This document shows, in pieces, positions 7,831 through 17,567 of a stretch of 64,000 nucleotides of DNA. The position numbers were made by a program, and so were the translations under genes. The DNA comes from Picosynechococcus sp. PCC 7003 (GTDB lineage Bacteria > Cyanobacteriota > Cyanobacteriia > Cyanobacteriales > MRBY01). Each line of letters starts with the position of its first letter. The stretch's first letter is position 1. Location of the stretch: assembly GCF_001693255.1 (NCBI RefSeq), contig NZ_CP016474.1:638661-702660 (forward strand), written 5' to 3'. The notes below the pieces were generated by a model that was not told where the DNA came from, did no database searches, and saw nothing but the letters and a program-made list of their open reading frames with translations.

Positions 7831-9606
7831 ATGTTTAAAGCGATCGCCCTCAGTTCTGGTGTTGCCGTGGCCCTGGCTTTTCCGGTAATGGCCCAATTTC
7901 CCCGCCAAAGCGATCGCCTCCAACTGGTCTACCCGCCAAACAATCACCAGACCAGCGCCGCCCAAATTTTCTTGATTGGTTCGGCACCCGCAACCGGCAC
8001 CGTGACGATCAATGGTCAACCCATTACCCGGAGCGACTTGGGCCACTTTGCCCCCAGTTTACCCTTGGCGGTGGGTCAAAACACAATCACCCTGACCTAT
8101 CGCCAACCTTCGGGACAGACGGAAACGAAAACCTTCACCGTTGAACGTTTGGCTAGCAACACGATACCGCCCAACCAACTCGAAGCCCCTTTACCGGCGG
8201 TGGATATTGCCCGGCAAGCCAACGAGACAATTTGCTTCCAAGTCCAGGGGCCAGCCCAAGCTCAAGTGAGTGTCGCCCTGGGTGGTGAATCTTTTTCCCT
8301 ACAACCCCAGACCACGGTGACGCTCCCCAGCAATGCCGCTGTCCTAACCCTCGAAAATGAAGCCCCCACCGAAGTCTTTACGGGAACCTACGGGGGCTGC
8401 CATCGCTTCACCCAAGTTGGTAACCTCGGTCAGGCCCGTTACCAGATGAATGCCCAGGGGCGAACCAGCACCGTCACCAGCCCAGGCCGTGTAGAAATTT
8501 TAGATCCCCAAAAAACCGAGGCGATCGCCGTCACCAGTCTCGCAGGAGTAGCCCGCACAGGCCCCAGCACCAGTTTTTCGCGCCTCACGCCCTTGCCCCA
8601 GGGAACCCAGGCCCTGGTCACCGGTAAGGAAGGAGATTGGTTGCGTTTAGATTATGGCGCTTGGATTCGCGCTTCGGAGACTACACCACTCCAAGGTTCA
8701 GTGCCGCCAACAACGTTAATTCGCAGCCTGCGATCGCAAACCACAGCCACGGAAACAAACGTCATTTTTCCGCTCCAAAGACCTGTGCCAGTCACCGTTA
8801 GTCAAAATGACGACACCTTTAGCCTGACCCTCCACCAGGCGATCGCCCAAACCGACACCATTTACCTAGACGAAAGTCCAATTATCCGCCGCCTCGACTG
8901 GGCGCAGATTGATCCAGAGACAATCCGCTATGATTTTCGCCTCAAAACAGACCAACAGTGGGGTCATTCGCTCCGCTATGAAGGCAGCAATTTAATTCTG
9001 TCCCTCCGCCACCCGCCACAACTCCAGAGAAATTCGCTCCGGGGAGCCACCATTTGGCTCGATCCTGGCCATGGGGGGTCTGAATCCGGGGCTCTAGGGC
9101 CGACAGGTTACCCCGAAAAGGCGATCAATTTGCTAATTTCTCAAAAAATCCAAAAGCAACTGGAAGCTAAGGGGGCTGAAGTGATCCTCAGTCGCACCAC
9201 GGATCAAGATCTATCCTTGGGCGATCGCCAGGCCGCGATCCGTGACCTCAAGCCCACTTTGGCTCTGTCTGTCCATTACAATGCCCTGCCCGATGCGGGG
9301 GACGCGGAAAATACGGCGGGAATCGGGATGTTTTGGTACCATCCCCAGGCCCATGACTTGGCGCAGTTTCTCCACGATGACTTAACGATGCAGTTAGGCC
9401 GCCCCAGTTACGGTGTCTTTTGGAATAATCTGGCCTTGACCCGGCCCCAGGAAGCCCCAGCAGTCTTAATGGAGTTGGGCTTTATGATTAATCCCACGGA
9501 GTTTGAATGGATTACTAATCCCCAGGCCCAGGAAGCACTCGCCGTGGCGATCGCCAATGGAATTGCAAACTGGCTGCAAACCAAGACAGAAATCACTCCC
9601 CAGTAA
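7831..9606 (+). CDS. Secreted N-acetylmuramoyl-L-alanine amidase (SH3-like and Amidase_3 domains)
   Basis: This is a second zinc peptidoglycan amidase with a different architecture from the AMIN enzyme at 195. A signal peptide ends at VMAQF. Beta-rich and SH3-like segments follow in the first two thirds (AGVARTGPSTSFSRL near residue 255). The C-terminal catalytic domain begins WLDPGHGG and continues with YPEKAIN, SVHYNA and VLMELGFM, which hold the zinc ligands and catalytic glutamate. The ATG at 7831 is preferred because AAGGAC lies at normal distance, while the in-frame ATG at 7795 has GGAG almost touching it. It starts 71 bases after proA. Confidence 0.88.
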   Translation: MFKAIALSSGVAVALAFPVMAQFPRQSDRLQLVYPPNNHQTSAAQIFLIGSAPATGTVTINGQPITRSDLGHFAPSLPLAVGQNTITLTYRQPSGQTETKTFTVERLASNTIPPNQLEAPLPAVDIARQANETICFQVQGPAQAQVSVALGGESFSLQPQTTVTLPSNAAVLTLENEAPTEVFTGTYGGCHRFTQVGNLGQARYQMNAQGRTSTVTSPGRVEILDPQKTEAIAVTSLAGVARTGPSTSFSRLTPLPQGTQALVTGKEGDWLRLDYGAWIRASETTPLQGSVPPTTLIRSLRSQTTATETNVIFPLQRPVPVTVSQNDDTFSLTLHQAIAQTDTIYLDESPIIRRLDWAQIDPETIRYDFRLKTDQQWGHSLRYEGSNLILSLRHPPQLQRNSLRGATIWLDPGHGGSESGALGPTGYPEKAINLLISQKIQKQLEAKGAEVILSRTTDQDLSLGDRQAAIRDLKPTLALSVHYNALPDAGDAENTAGIGMFWYHPQAHDLAQFLHDDLTMQLGRPSYGVFWNNLALTRPQEAPAVLMELGFMINPTEFEWITNPQAQEALAVAIANGIANWLQTKTEITPQ

Positions 9607-9609
9607 TCC

Positions 9610-11382
9610 CTAGGGCGTCTCCGGTGCGATGACCGCATCCCCTAAACCCACCTCCCGCTTCAGTTGGGCGAAGGCGCGATTGTAATCGGTGACTGCTTGG
9701 AGATAGTTCCCCCGGGCGGTATTCAGACCCGTTTGGGCAGAAATAACATCGGTTTGGGTGCCGACCCCCGCATTGAAACGCAGACGAGCGAGGCGTAAAC
9801 TTTCTTCTGCTAAGGTGACTGCCGCTGCCGCCGTCGTGATGTTTTGTTCGCTGGCTTCAAAGTTATAGTAGGCCGTTTCCACCGCAAGGCGAATTTGGTT
9901 TCTCTGGCTGGCAAAACGATTTTCGGCGATCGCCTGGTCAACTTTTTCTTGATTTGCCCGGGCAGCCGCTGCGCCCCCATCAAAGAAATTCCAACGCATC
10001 CGAGCACCAACTGTTAACCCGTCAGCAGGGCCAAGGCTGTCATCAAAAACTTCCAAGACATCATAGTTCGCAAAAACACTGACTAACGGTCGGACAGCAG
10101 CGAGGGCAATCCGTTCTTGGTAGCCATCTATTTCCCGTTGGAGGAGCTGTTGGCGTAATTCTTGGCGGTTTTGCAGTGCCAGAACAATGGTGTCTTCCAA
10201 AGAGATTTCCCATTTGCCGGCGAGGTTAATCTCATCGGCAGTACGAGGATCAATGGTCGGTTCCAGACTTAGGAGTTGAGCCAGTTGACGCCGGGCGGTT
10301 CTTTGGGTGGCTTCAGCCCTAGTAAGACGCTGTTGGGCACTGGCACGTTCGACCTCGGCCCGCAAAACGTCAAATTTTGTCCCCAGGCCTGCCTGCTCTA
10401 ACAAAGTGGCATCCCGTAAGCTCTGGGTGGCATCAAAAACCGAACTTTGCTCAATCACCACCTGGGCATCGGCACTTTGGAGGTTGTAATAGTTTACTGC
10501 GGCGGCCAAGCGGGTTTCTTCGGTTAAGCGCTCAATGTCTAGTTCAGCAATCTTGAGTTGGGTCTGGGCGGCTTCAATTTGGGCCGAGCGACGCCCGCCG
10601 GTATAGATGTCATAGCTCACTTCCAGGCGACCATTGATCGCCGTGGTGGCGTCGTTGTCTCCCCCTAGTCTCCGGGCCTGGAGTTCCCCATTGGCGCTGT
10701 CGGTGCGGGTAATATCGACCTGGTTGCTGAGGTTTGGGGATTCGGCGGCGATCGCCTCTCGCACCAGTTCCTCTGATCGGTCATAGTTCAGACGGGCTTC
10801 CTGGAGGGTTTCATTGCGCTCTAAGGCCAGACGAATCGTTTCTTCGAGGGTGAGATCCACCACATTGTCAGTCGTTACTGCCGTCGCATCCCGGGGAACC
10901 GTTACCGCTGGGTTATCGATGGGTTCTAGGAGCTGATTTAAATCCCCATTAATGACCTGATCTGGGGGTAAGGGTTGTACGAGGGGAATGGTGCGATCTG
11001 CCTCTGGGGTGGGCAGTGTTACATCGACTCCCGTTGTCGAGGGGGTTGCCGTTGTGTCTACCTGGGCAAGGAGCGGCGAGGGAGCTTGAATTGTGCCGAG
11101 GTGGGCAGTCGGGGATAAATTGAGATCTGGGGAAGGTAGAGGTAAAGCAGCCAGGGTTGTGGGTTGGCTGAGACCCCCGAGACTGGGTAAAAAGGCTGCT
11201 GTATCGAGGGATTCAACGCTAGGAGCGGCCAATGGTGGCAATGGCTCCTGGGGGGTCTGGCCGACGAAAGGTTCTGGCGTAGCGATTTGCGGCGGGGTTG
11301 TTTGGGCGATCGCCACCCCACCACCAGAGAGAACCACAAGGCCACTAGTACTGAAAGTCAGAAAATCTCGAAAAGCGAACAT
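9610..11382 (-). CDS. tolC: TolC-family outer-membrane efflux protein
   Basis: This is the outer-membrane channel component of type I secretion and RND efflux systems. The N-terminus is a signal peptide ending AIAQ. A low-complexity Pro/Thr/Ala stretch of about 150 residues precedes two OEP repeats, beginning LTLEETIRLALERNETLQ near residue 177 and LEDTIVLALQNR near 395. Each repeat contains long heptad-like helices. The 590-residue length matches cyanobacterial TolC homologues with an N-terminal extension. It lies at the downstream end of a minus-strand block that also carries an RND pump and its adaptor, so all three parts of an efflux pump are present locally. Confidence 0.9.
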   Translation of the reverse strand: MFAFRDFLTFSTSGLVVLSGGGVAIAQTTPPQIATPEPFVGQTPQEPLPPLAAPSVESLDTAAFLPSLGGLSQPTTLAALPLPSPDLNLSPTAHLGTIQAPSPLLAQVDTTATPSTTGVDVTLPTPEADRTIPLVQPLPPDQVINGDLNQLLEPIDNPAVTVPRDATAVTTDNVVDLTLEETIRLALERNETLQEARLNYDRSEELVREAIAAESPNLSNQVDITRTDSANGELQARRLGGDNDATTAINGRLEVSYDIYTGGRRSAQIEAAQTQLKIAELDIERLTEETRLAAAVNYYNLQSADAQVVIEQSSVFDATQSLRDATLLEQAGLGTKFDVLRAEVERASAQQRLTRAEATQRTARRQLAQLLSLEPTIDPRTADEINLAGKWEISLEDTIVLALQNRQELRQQLLQREIDGYQERIALAAVRPLVSVFANYDVLEVFDDSLGPADGLTVGARMRWNFFDGGAAAARANQEKVDQAIAENRFASQRNQIRLAVETAYYNFEASEQNITTAAAAVTLAEESLRLARLRFNAGVGTQTDVISAQTGLNTARGNYLQAVTDYNRAFAQLKREVGLGDAVIAPETP

Positions 11383-11767
11383 TAGCTTCTAAGGGTCCAG
11401 CTGAAAATAGTTTTAAAATTGCCCACTAGCGAGCTTGGCAACGGGAAAAATTGCGCGGCTTAGGAGCTAATGACTTAGTTTAAGTCAAAAAACTTTAAAC
11501 TACTACTGGCCATTAAATCCTGCGGCAAAAACCGATTGATCTCACCAAAAGAACTGGGTAGATCACCGGAATGCCTGCAATTTCTCTGTCATTGAATGTC
11601 ATTGGCCATGGTTCGCCATTATCTGCGTAACTCTGCAAGATCCCGTGCCGTCATCTAGATAAAGCACTTAATAATTGGGCGATTTTTACCCCTTTATTTT
11701 TTTGACGACCAGCAGCATCAATGACAGTAATGCAACTTACTGAAGCTGCACAATCTCAACGCAAAAC
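11383..11767 (-). other. 385-base intergenic region upstream of the TolC gene
   Basis: No credible gene is visible. Small frames such as ATG 11,721 to TAG 11,771 on the plus strand (16 residues) have no recognisable homology. The stretch is moderately AT-rich and probably holds the tolC promoter, read toward lower coordinates, but I cannot assign its boxes with confidence. Confidence 0.5.
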
Positions 11768-12211
11768 CTAGTGAGTTTCAGGGCGATCGCCAATTTCGGT
11801 GATTTCTCGCCCGCCGAAAATTGCCTCTGGATGGCGATACCATTTAAATTCCAATAGATTAAAAAACGGATCTTCGAGAAAAAAAGTACGATGTTCCGTT
11901 AATTTTCCAGGGAACCGCAGGCGGGGACGATCGCGGAAGGGAAGTTGAGATTGTTCTGCCCGATCTAAGACCTGTTGCCAATCCTGTTCAGCGAGAAAAT
12001 TTAGACCAAAATGGCGCGGATAAACCCCCTTTTGGGGGCTGAGGGGTTCCTGGGTGACATGGCCCACCAGTTGATGGCCAAAGAAGTTGAAAATCACCGC
12101 CCCGCTATTTTCTCGGCCCACCGTACAACCGAGGGCATCGGCATAGAATTTTTTGGCGACAACTGGGTCAGTAATCGGAATTGCAAGGTGAAACAGGAGG
12201 CGATCGCCCAT
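11768..12211 (-). CDS. VOC (glyoxalase/bleomycin-resistance) superfamily protein
   Basis: The 147-residue protein has the paired beta-alpha-beta pattern of the vicinal oxygen chelate fold. Telling segments are LLFHLAIPITDP at the start, AKKFYADALGC, and FFLEDPFFNLLEFKWY near the C-terminus. The His near residue 8 and the Glu in NLLEFK are probable metal ligands. Substrate cannot be predicted. It lies 69 bases downstream of the RND pump gene on the same strand, which might suggest detoxification, although co-transcription is not shown. Confidence 0.8.
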   Translation of the reverse strand: MGDRLLFHLAIPITDPVVAKKFYADALGCTVGRENSGAVIFNFFGHQLVGHVTQEPLSPQKGVYPRHFGLNFLAEQDWQQVLDRAEQSQLPFRDRPRLRFPGKLTEHRTFFLEDPFFNLLEFKWYRHPEAIFGGREITEIGDRPETH

Positions 12212-12280
12212 GGCAATTTTTTCTCATAACGAAGATCATTTCCCCATTGTAGAGGGATTTTTCTCAGCAATTTTTTAGCG

Positions 12281-15200
12281 CTAACGTAAGATTTTGCTTG
12301 GGAGTTCTTCATCCAAAATCACCGGGCGGGGGCGCTTGGTGCGGGGCGTACCCAGTTCATGGAGCAGGGTATAAAAACAGGGAATGATAAAAAGAGTCAG
12401 TACCGTTGCCAAAGAAAGGCCGGAGAAGACCACAATTCCCAAGGGCTGAAGAAATTCTGAGCCTTCGCCAATACCCAGGGCCAGGGGAAATAAGCCCAAG
12501 ACCGTCGTAATCGTTGTCATCAGGATCGGCCGGAGACGCTGGGGAGCAGCCTCTAAAATCGCCGCCCGGTAACTGAGGCGATCGCGTTCTCGAATTTGGT
12601 TCGCCAGTTCCACCATGATGATCGCGTTGTTGACGACAATCCCTACCAAGAGCACCGCCCCAACAATCACCGTTGCCCCAATCGCTGTCTGGGTGATGAA
12701 TAAACCTAAAATTCCACCTGCCAAAGCCAAGGGCACCGTGAGCATGATCACCAACGGATCAATGAGGGAGTTGTATTGCACCGCCATCACCACAAACACC
12801 AAGAAAGCGGCCATCCCCCCCAGAAGTTGGAGAGCCAGTTGAATTTGACGGTTGGTTTCCGCCGCCGAACTGGGCAAGAGGCTCACCCCTGCGGGCAACT
12901 CAAGACCGGCGATGATTTGATTCACTTCGGTGAGGGCTTCACTCAGGCTGGCTCCTTCCACCAGGTTCCCTTCAAGGATCAACACCTGCCGTTGGTTAAT
13001 GCGCTGGATTTCCCCTGGGGCGTCCCCGGAAGTAATGGTGGCAAGATCCCCCAGTTGCACTGGTTGTCGGGTGCTCGTAAATAGCGGAATACTCCGTAAT
13101 TGGGCCGCCCGTTGGATGGTCTGGGGTTCGAGTTGGACGCGGATATCAACTAGGCGATCGCCCCGTTGCAGTTGGGTAGGTACAGAGCCATCGAGGGCCG
13201 TTTGAATGGTGTTGCCAATGGCCTCGGCAGACAGTCCTAGGGCAGCAGCCCGTTGCCAATCGGGGCGAATCTGCACTTCCGGTTGGGGGGGCGCTGCATC
13301 GGGTTCATAGCTAGCGAGGGTTGCCTGGGACTCAAGGGCCGCTAAAACCTGGGCTCCTGCTTGTTCGAGGATGTCCGTATTTGCGCCTTGGAGCATCACA
13401 TCCACGTCAGCCCGGGACGGAGAATTGCTTAAGATAAGGCCCCGCACACTGCCCGGTCGCATCCGAATCGAGGTGCCAATCACTTGGATTTCCTGGGCAA
13501 TCAAACGATTCACCCGGTCGGCATAGGCTTGGACATTACTGCCGGGCTTGAGGGTGATGCTACTGGAACCCCGGAGGGCATTACTTACGGTGGAACTCCC
13601 AAACAAAGCACCGCCGGAGGTGGTAAAGACATATTCCGTTTCCGGTTGCGCGAGCAGCAAATCTTCCACGGCTTGCATCACTCGGCGGTTTTCTTCGACT
13701 GTTGTCCCTGGGGGGAAAGTGGCCCGTAATTCCGCTTGGCCTGTATTGATCCGGGGCAAAATTTCCTGGGGTAGTTGGCCCACCATCCACAAACTACTGC
13801 CCCCAAAAATGGCGATCGCCCCGGCAATGACCAACAATTTCCGCCGCAGAATCAGCCCCAGAACGCGACTATAGAGGGTCGTTAAACGGCTGATAAAAGC
13901 GCCAAACCACTGAATTGGCAAGGCCCGCTGGAGATTGCTTGACCAACGCACTGCGAGTAGTCGTGACGAAAGGGCGGGGACCACCGTCAGAGCAATGACC
14001 AAAGAAGCAGCCACCGAGAAACTAATGGTCAAAATTAGTTCACTAAAAATCAGCGCTAAAAATCCCCCCACCAAGAGAAAGGGCAACACAGAAACAAGGT
14101 TGGTGGTCGTCGAGGCAAATAGAGCCGATTCCAACTCCTGACTACTGGCTTCGACGGTGCGTTGTAGTTTCCGCCGTGATCCATGCTCAGATTTAACTTT
14201 TTCAGCGCCGGCAGTGATATTTTCGAGCATCACAATGGCGTTATCCACCACCACCCCGACCCCCAGGGCCAAGCCCCCTAAACTAAAAACGTTGAGGGAA
14301 AGATTGAAGGTAAACATCAAGATCAGCGCTGTCAACGTCGCCAGGGGAATGGACAAGACAATAATGAGGGTTTGGCGCACTGACCCTAGAAATAATAAAA
14401 CGGCGATCGCCGCGAGGGTTGCCCCTGTTAAACCCGATACCGCCACATTTTGAATCGAACTGCGAATAAACACCGACTCGTCTAAGGTTGCCGTTCTGTC
14501 CATATCCGCAGGGATGAGGCCAGATTGTTGTAGTTCTGCTAACTTCGCTTTTACCCCATCGACTACTTGCACCGTATTGGCATCGGGTTGTTTCTGGACG
14601 CTCACCTTCACCGCCGGTTGGCCATTGAGGGTCACGATTAACCGCTCCTCCACCGTGCCATCGGTAATCTCGGCCACATCCTGGAGGGTGATTATCTGGG
14701 GATTTTCTGGGGTGCCCAGGCGAATCGGGAGGTTGCGAATTTCCGTTACGTCGTTAAATTGCCCTAGCAGTCGGGTGAGGGATTCTTGATCACCACCGCG
14801 CAGCAAACCACCAGAAGCATCTTGGTTCCGTTCTCCCAGGGCGTTGAGTACCGTGGGGACATCTAAACCGAGGGCTTGGAGTCGTTCTAGATCGAGGTTG
14901 ACTTGGATTTCTTCTTCGACCCCACCGGAAATATCCACATTGGCGACCCCCGGCACCCGAATTAATTCTCGCGCCAGATCATTATCGGCAAAAATTCGGA
15001 GATCCACTGGCGCTAGGGTGCTGGAAGTTAAAGCCATCTCGTAGACGGGCAGTTGGGACGGATCAAACTTAAATACCCTGGGCTGACTGATGTTGTCGGG
15101 GAGAGAATTGCGGGCTCGGTTGAGGGTTGCTGTGGTGTCGTTGAGGGCTTGATCCACATCAGCCCCGGGCTGGAAAAAAAGATCGATACTAATCCGGCCC

Positions 15201-15475
15201 TCCCGCGTCTGGGAAAAAATTTGAGTGACCCCTTCCGTGGCGGCAAGGGCTTCTTCGAGGGGTCTGGTAATTTCATTGACAGCCACTGCGGGGACAACCC
15301 CGGGGGCATCAGCTCTTACGCCAATGCGCGGATAGGTAATGGAAGGGAGTAAATCCACGGGCATCCTGAAGATGGCATAAAATCCCATCACCACGACGGC
15401 GATCGCCAACATCAGAGTGCCGATATGACGCCGGATGGCGAGGGTCGTTAAGCTCAGATTCGATTTTGCGCTCAT
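12281..15475 (-). CDS. RND (HAE1/AcrB-like) efflux transporter
   Basis: This is an inner-membrane proton-driven drug/solute exporter of 1064 residues. The layout is one N-terminal membrane helix, a large periplasmic porter domain, six helices, a second periplasmic domain and further helices. The proton-relay segment LGVGVVVDNAIVMLENI lies near residue 400 and keeps the key aspartate. Other family features are PLEEALAATEGV near residue 70 and VGIVVNNAIIMVELAN in the second membrane half. The adaptor gene normally next to such pumps is located beyond the arsRBC genes at 17568-18827. Substrate range is unknown. Confidence 0.92.
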   Translation of the reverse strand: MSAKSNLSLTTLAIRRHIGTLMLAIAVVVMGFYAIFRMPVDLLPSITYPRIGVRADAPGVVPAVAVNEITRPLEEALAATEGVTQIFSQTREGRISIDLFFQPGADVDQALNDTTATLNRARNSLPDNISQPRVFKFDPSQLPVYEMALTSSTLAPVDLRIFADNDLARELIRVPGVANVDISGGVEEEIQVNLDLERLQALGLDVPTVLNALGERNQDASGGLLRGGDQESLTRLLGQFNDVTEIRNLPIRLGTPENPQIITLQDVAEITDGTVEERLIVTLNGQPAVKVSVQKQPDANTVQVVDGVKAKLAELQQSGLIPADMDRTATLDESVFIRSSIQNVAVSGLTGATLAAIAVLLFLGSVRQTLIIVLSIPLATLTALILMFTFNLSLNVFSLGGLALGVGVVVDNAIVMLENITAGAEKVKSEHGSRRKLQRTVEASSQELESALFASTTTNLVSVLPFLLVGGFLALIFSELILTISFSVAASLVIALTVVPALSSRLLAVRWSSNLQRALPIQWFGAFISRLTTLYSRVLGLILRRKLLVIAGAIAIFGGSSLWMVGQLPQEILPRINTGQAELRATFPPGTTVEENRRVMQAVEDLLLAQPETEYVFTTSGGALFGSSTVSNALRGSSSITLKPGSNVQAYADRVNRLIAQEIQVIGTSIRMRPGSVRGLILSNSPSRADVDVMLQGANTDILEQAGAQVLAALESQATLASYEPDAAPPQPEVQIRPDWQRAAALGLSAEAIGNTIQTALDGSVPTQLQRGDRLVDIRVQLEPQTIQRAAQLRSIPLFTSTRQPVQLGDLATITSGDAPGEIQRINQRQVLILEGNLVEGASLSEALTEVNQIIAGLELPAGVSLLPSSAAETNRQIQLALQLLGGMAAFLVFVVMAVQYNSLIDPLVIMLTVPLALAGGILGLFITQTAIGATVIVGAVLLVGIVVNNAIIMVELANQIRERDRLSYRAAILEAAPQRLRPILMTTITTVLGLFPLALGIGEGSEFLQPLGIVVFSGLSLATVLTLFIIPCFYTLLHELGTPRTKRPRPVILDEELPSKILR

Positions 15476-15591
15476 GGCAGATGCACCGTGGGATTGAACA
15501 AAAAAAAGCTACTTTTTAGGCATCAGGGGGCAATCTTTGGTTCAAAATTTGTCAATTTAGCCAAAAAACCGCTAACCCTTTGCAATTCACC

Positions 15592-15990
15592 CTAAGATGT
15601 TAACTTTTTTAGCAACCGGTTGACTTGTCCTTGTACTTCATCTCTGACATTCCGGAAAATTTCGGGGGGCTGCCCATCGGGATCTTGAATGTGCCAATCT
15701 TCAAAAATGGGCCGTGTCACCCAGGCGGTGGGTAAATTGACCCCGCAACCACAGAGGGAAATCACCGCATCGTAATCTTCTGGGTTAAATTCGGCCAAAG
15801 CGTTAGAGGTTTGTGAGGTTAAATCAATGCCCACTTCGACCATGGTGGCGATCGCCCCTGGATGTACCCGCGAAGCTTCGAGACCAGAACTATGGACAAT
15901 TACATCTCCTGATCCAAGATGTTTTGCCCAACCCTCCGCCATTTGGGAGCGACAGGAATTGCGCCGACAGACGAACATAATTTTTTTCAT
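15592..15990 (-). CDS. arsC: Arsenate reductase, low-molecular-weight phosphatase fold
   Basis: ArsC reduces arsenate to arsenite so that it can be exported. The N-terminal P-loop has the C-X5-R motif with Cys8, in FVCRRNSCRSQMAEG. The shuttle cysteines Cys80 and Cys82 lie in SLCGCGV. Those three positions match the Synechocystis enzyme, which uses glutaredoxin as reductant although it has the thioredoxin-family fold. The length of 132 residues also fits. The gene starts 16 bases after arsB and is presumably co-transcribed with it under ArsR control. Confidence 0.93.
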   Translation of the reverse strand: MKKIMFVCRRNSCRSQMAEGWAKHLGSGDVIVHSSGLEASRVHPGAIATMVEVGIDLTSQTSNALAEFNPEDYDAVISLCGCGVNLPTAWVTRPIFEDWHIQDPDGQPPEIFRNVRDEVQGQVNRLLKKLTS

Positions 15991-16006
15991 GGCAGGTTTT
16001 GCTCCC

Positions 16007-17146
16007 CTAAAAATTGCCGGAATTAAGACAACGGGGATCGGGTAAGGTCGCCTTTTCCGGCTCCCGGGGAAACCAAAAAGCCGTTTTTTGACACACCTTC
16101 ACCAACATCAACATCACCGGTACTTCGATCAAAACGCCCACCACCGTTGCCAGGGCCGCCCCGGAGTTTAAACCAAACAGCACTACTGCCGTGGCGATCG
16201 CCACCTCAAAATGATTACTCGCCCCAATCAAGGCCGCCGGGGCCGCATCTTCATAGGTAAATCCCAACTTTTGGGCCGCAACATAGGCGATCGCAAAAAT
16301 GACATTGGTTTGGATCAGGAGCGGGATGGCGATCAGCAGAATATGTAGAGGTTGATTAATGATCAATTCTCCCTTGAGGGCAAAGAGCAGCACCAAAGTT
16401 GTCAGTAATGCCAGCACCGCCACCGGGGTGAGAAACTGCAAAAACTGGGTTTCAAACCAAGCGCGACCATAACGACGGAGGAGCCATTGCCGACTCAAGA
16501 TGCCCGCCGCTAAAGGGAAACCCACATAAATCAAAACCGAGTACACAATGGTCTGCCAGGGCACCGTTAAATTATTCGTCGCCAGGAGCCATTTCCCCAA
16601 GGGCGCATAGACAAAGAGCATCATCAAAGAATTCACTGCCACCATCACCAAGGTGTGACCCTGGTTGCTGTAGGACAGATAGCCCCACATCAGCACCATC
16701 GCCGTACAGGGAGCAATCCCCAACAAAATGCAGCCTGCAATATACGAATCCGCCAGGGCAATTTCCGTCCCCCGGATGATTTCCGTGGCGCTGAGCAAAG
16801 GCCGAAATAAATACCCCAGAAAAAACTGAGCGAAAAATACCATCGTAAAAGGTTTAATTAGCCAATTAATCACCAACGTGAGGGTCACCGGTTTTGGCGT
16901 TTGGGCCGCTTTAACCGCTTGGGAAAAATCAATTTTCACCATAATCGGGTACATCATAAAAAACAGACACACCGCAATCGGCAACGACACATTGTAGATA
17001 CTGAGGGCATCGAGGCTTTGAGCGATCGCCGGAAAAAGACGACCGAGCGAAATTCCCACCACAATACAGAGAGCAACCCAGAGGGTCAGGTATTTCTCAA
17101 AAATATTGAGCTGCCCCCCTGCCTGCACCGCCTTGGTTTTGACCAT
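16007..17146 (-). CDS. arsB: ACR3-family arsenite efflux permease
   Basis: This membrane transporter exports arsenite or antimonite. About ten hydrophobic segments are evident. The conserved cysteine motif [14 protein letters not shown] near residue 130 is diagnostic of ACR3. I place the start at the ATG at 17,146 (MVKTKAV), which has AGGATCC upstream. A longer frame begins with TTG at 17,182, but that start is close to the ArsR operator and has no clear ribosome site. Many annotations name this protein arsB although it is not homologous to the E. coli ArsB antiporter. Order arsR-arsB-arsC. Confidence 0.93.
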   Translation of the reverse strand: MVKTKAVQAGGQLNIFEKYLTLWVALCIVVGISLGRLFPAIAQSLDALSIYNVSLPIAVCLFFMMYPIMVKIDFSQAVKAAQTPKPVTLTLVINWLIKPFTMVFFAQFFLGYLFRPLLSATEIIRGTEIALADSYIAGCILLGIAPCTAMVLMWGYLSYSNQGHTLVMVAVNSLMMLFVYAPLGKWLLATNNLTVPWQTIVYSVLIYVGFPLAAGILSRQWLLRRYGRAWFETQFLQFLTPVAVLALLTTLVLLFALKGELIINQPLHILLIAIPLLIQTNVIFAIAYVAAQKLGFTYEDAAPAALIGASNHFEVAIATAVVLFGLNSGAALATVVGVLIEVPVMLMLVKVCQKTAFWFPREPEKATLPDPRCLNSGNF

Positions 17147-17185
17147 GTCTAAAAGGATCCTGCCGAAGTTTACAGGATTCAATAT

Positions 17186-17201
17186 ATCAAAAAAAATTGA
17201 T
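17186..17201 (-). promoter_or_regulatory. ArsR operator between arsR and arsB
   Basis: A perfect ATCAA-N6-TTGAT inverted repeat lies 39 bases upstream of the arsB start. This is the operator pattern reported for cyanobacterial ArsR. The flanks are very AT-rich, consistent with a promoter. Confidence 0.85.
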
Positions 17202-17221
17202 TTATATTTTAGATTGAAGTT

Positions 17222-17539
17222 TTAGTCTGCACAGGGGCGAGCGGGTAAGATTTCTCCAAAGCGGCGATATTCTGCCAAATAGGCTTCTAGGGCGATAAAT
17301 TGGGCCAAATTCAACCGATAGTAAATCCAGCGCCCTTCTTGGCGGGTCAGTACCAACTCACTCTCTTTGAGGATTTTTAGGTGGAAAGAAAGTTTGGACT
17401 GCTTTAAATCCAAGACATCACACAACTCACAAACACACAATTCTTGGACCCGTAGCCGTTCTAGGATCTCCAGACGAATGGGATCTCCTAGGGCTTTGAA
17501 GCCCTGCAAAATTAGGGTTAGGTCTTGGGTGAGGGGCAT
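17222..17539 (-). CDS. arsR: ArsR-family metalloregulatory repressor
   Basis: This is a winged-helix repressor released from DNA by arsenite or antimonite. The 105-residue protein contains the metal-binding motif ELCVCELCDVL (about residues 32-42). It is followed by the recognition helix region KQSKLSFHLKILKESELV and a beta wing around QEGRWIYYRL. The ATG at 17,539 is only 3 bases from a perfect ArsR operator, so autoregulation is very likely. The same operator occurs again in front of arsB. Confidence 0.93.
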   Translation of the reverse strand: MPLTQDLTLILQGFKALGDPIRLEILERLRVQELCVCELCDVLDLKQSKLSFHLKILKESELVLTRQEGRWIYYRLNLAQFIALEAYLAEYRRFGEILPARPCAD

Positions 17540-17542
17540 TGA

Positions 17543-17558
17543 ATCAAAAATAATTGAT
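17543..17558 (-). promoter_or_regulatory. ArsR operator upstream of arsR
   Basis: This second perfect ATCAA-N6-TTGAT repeat lies in the 28-base gap between the adaptor gene stop (17,568) and the arsR start (17,539). Bound repressor would block arsR initiation and might act as a roadblock to transcription arriving from the adaptor gene. Confidence 0.85.
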
Positions 17559-17567
17559 ATTTGGTAG

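Noticed and set aside
11721-11771. Small plus-strand frame MTVMQLTEAAQSQRKT
   Set aside because: Only 16 residues and stops at once; slight resemblance to an iron-sulphur assembly protein N-terminus is not enough.
13484-13874. Long plus-strand open frames opposite the RND gene
   Set aside because: They are antisense shadows of a clear RND transporter, with biased composition and no known domain.
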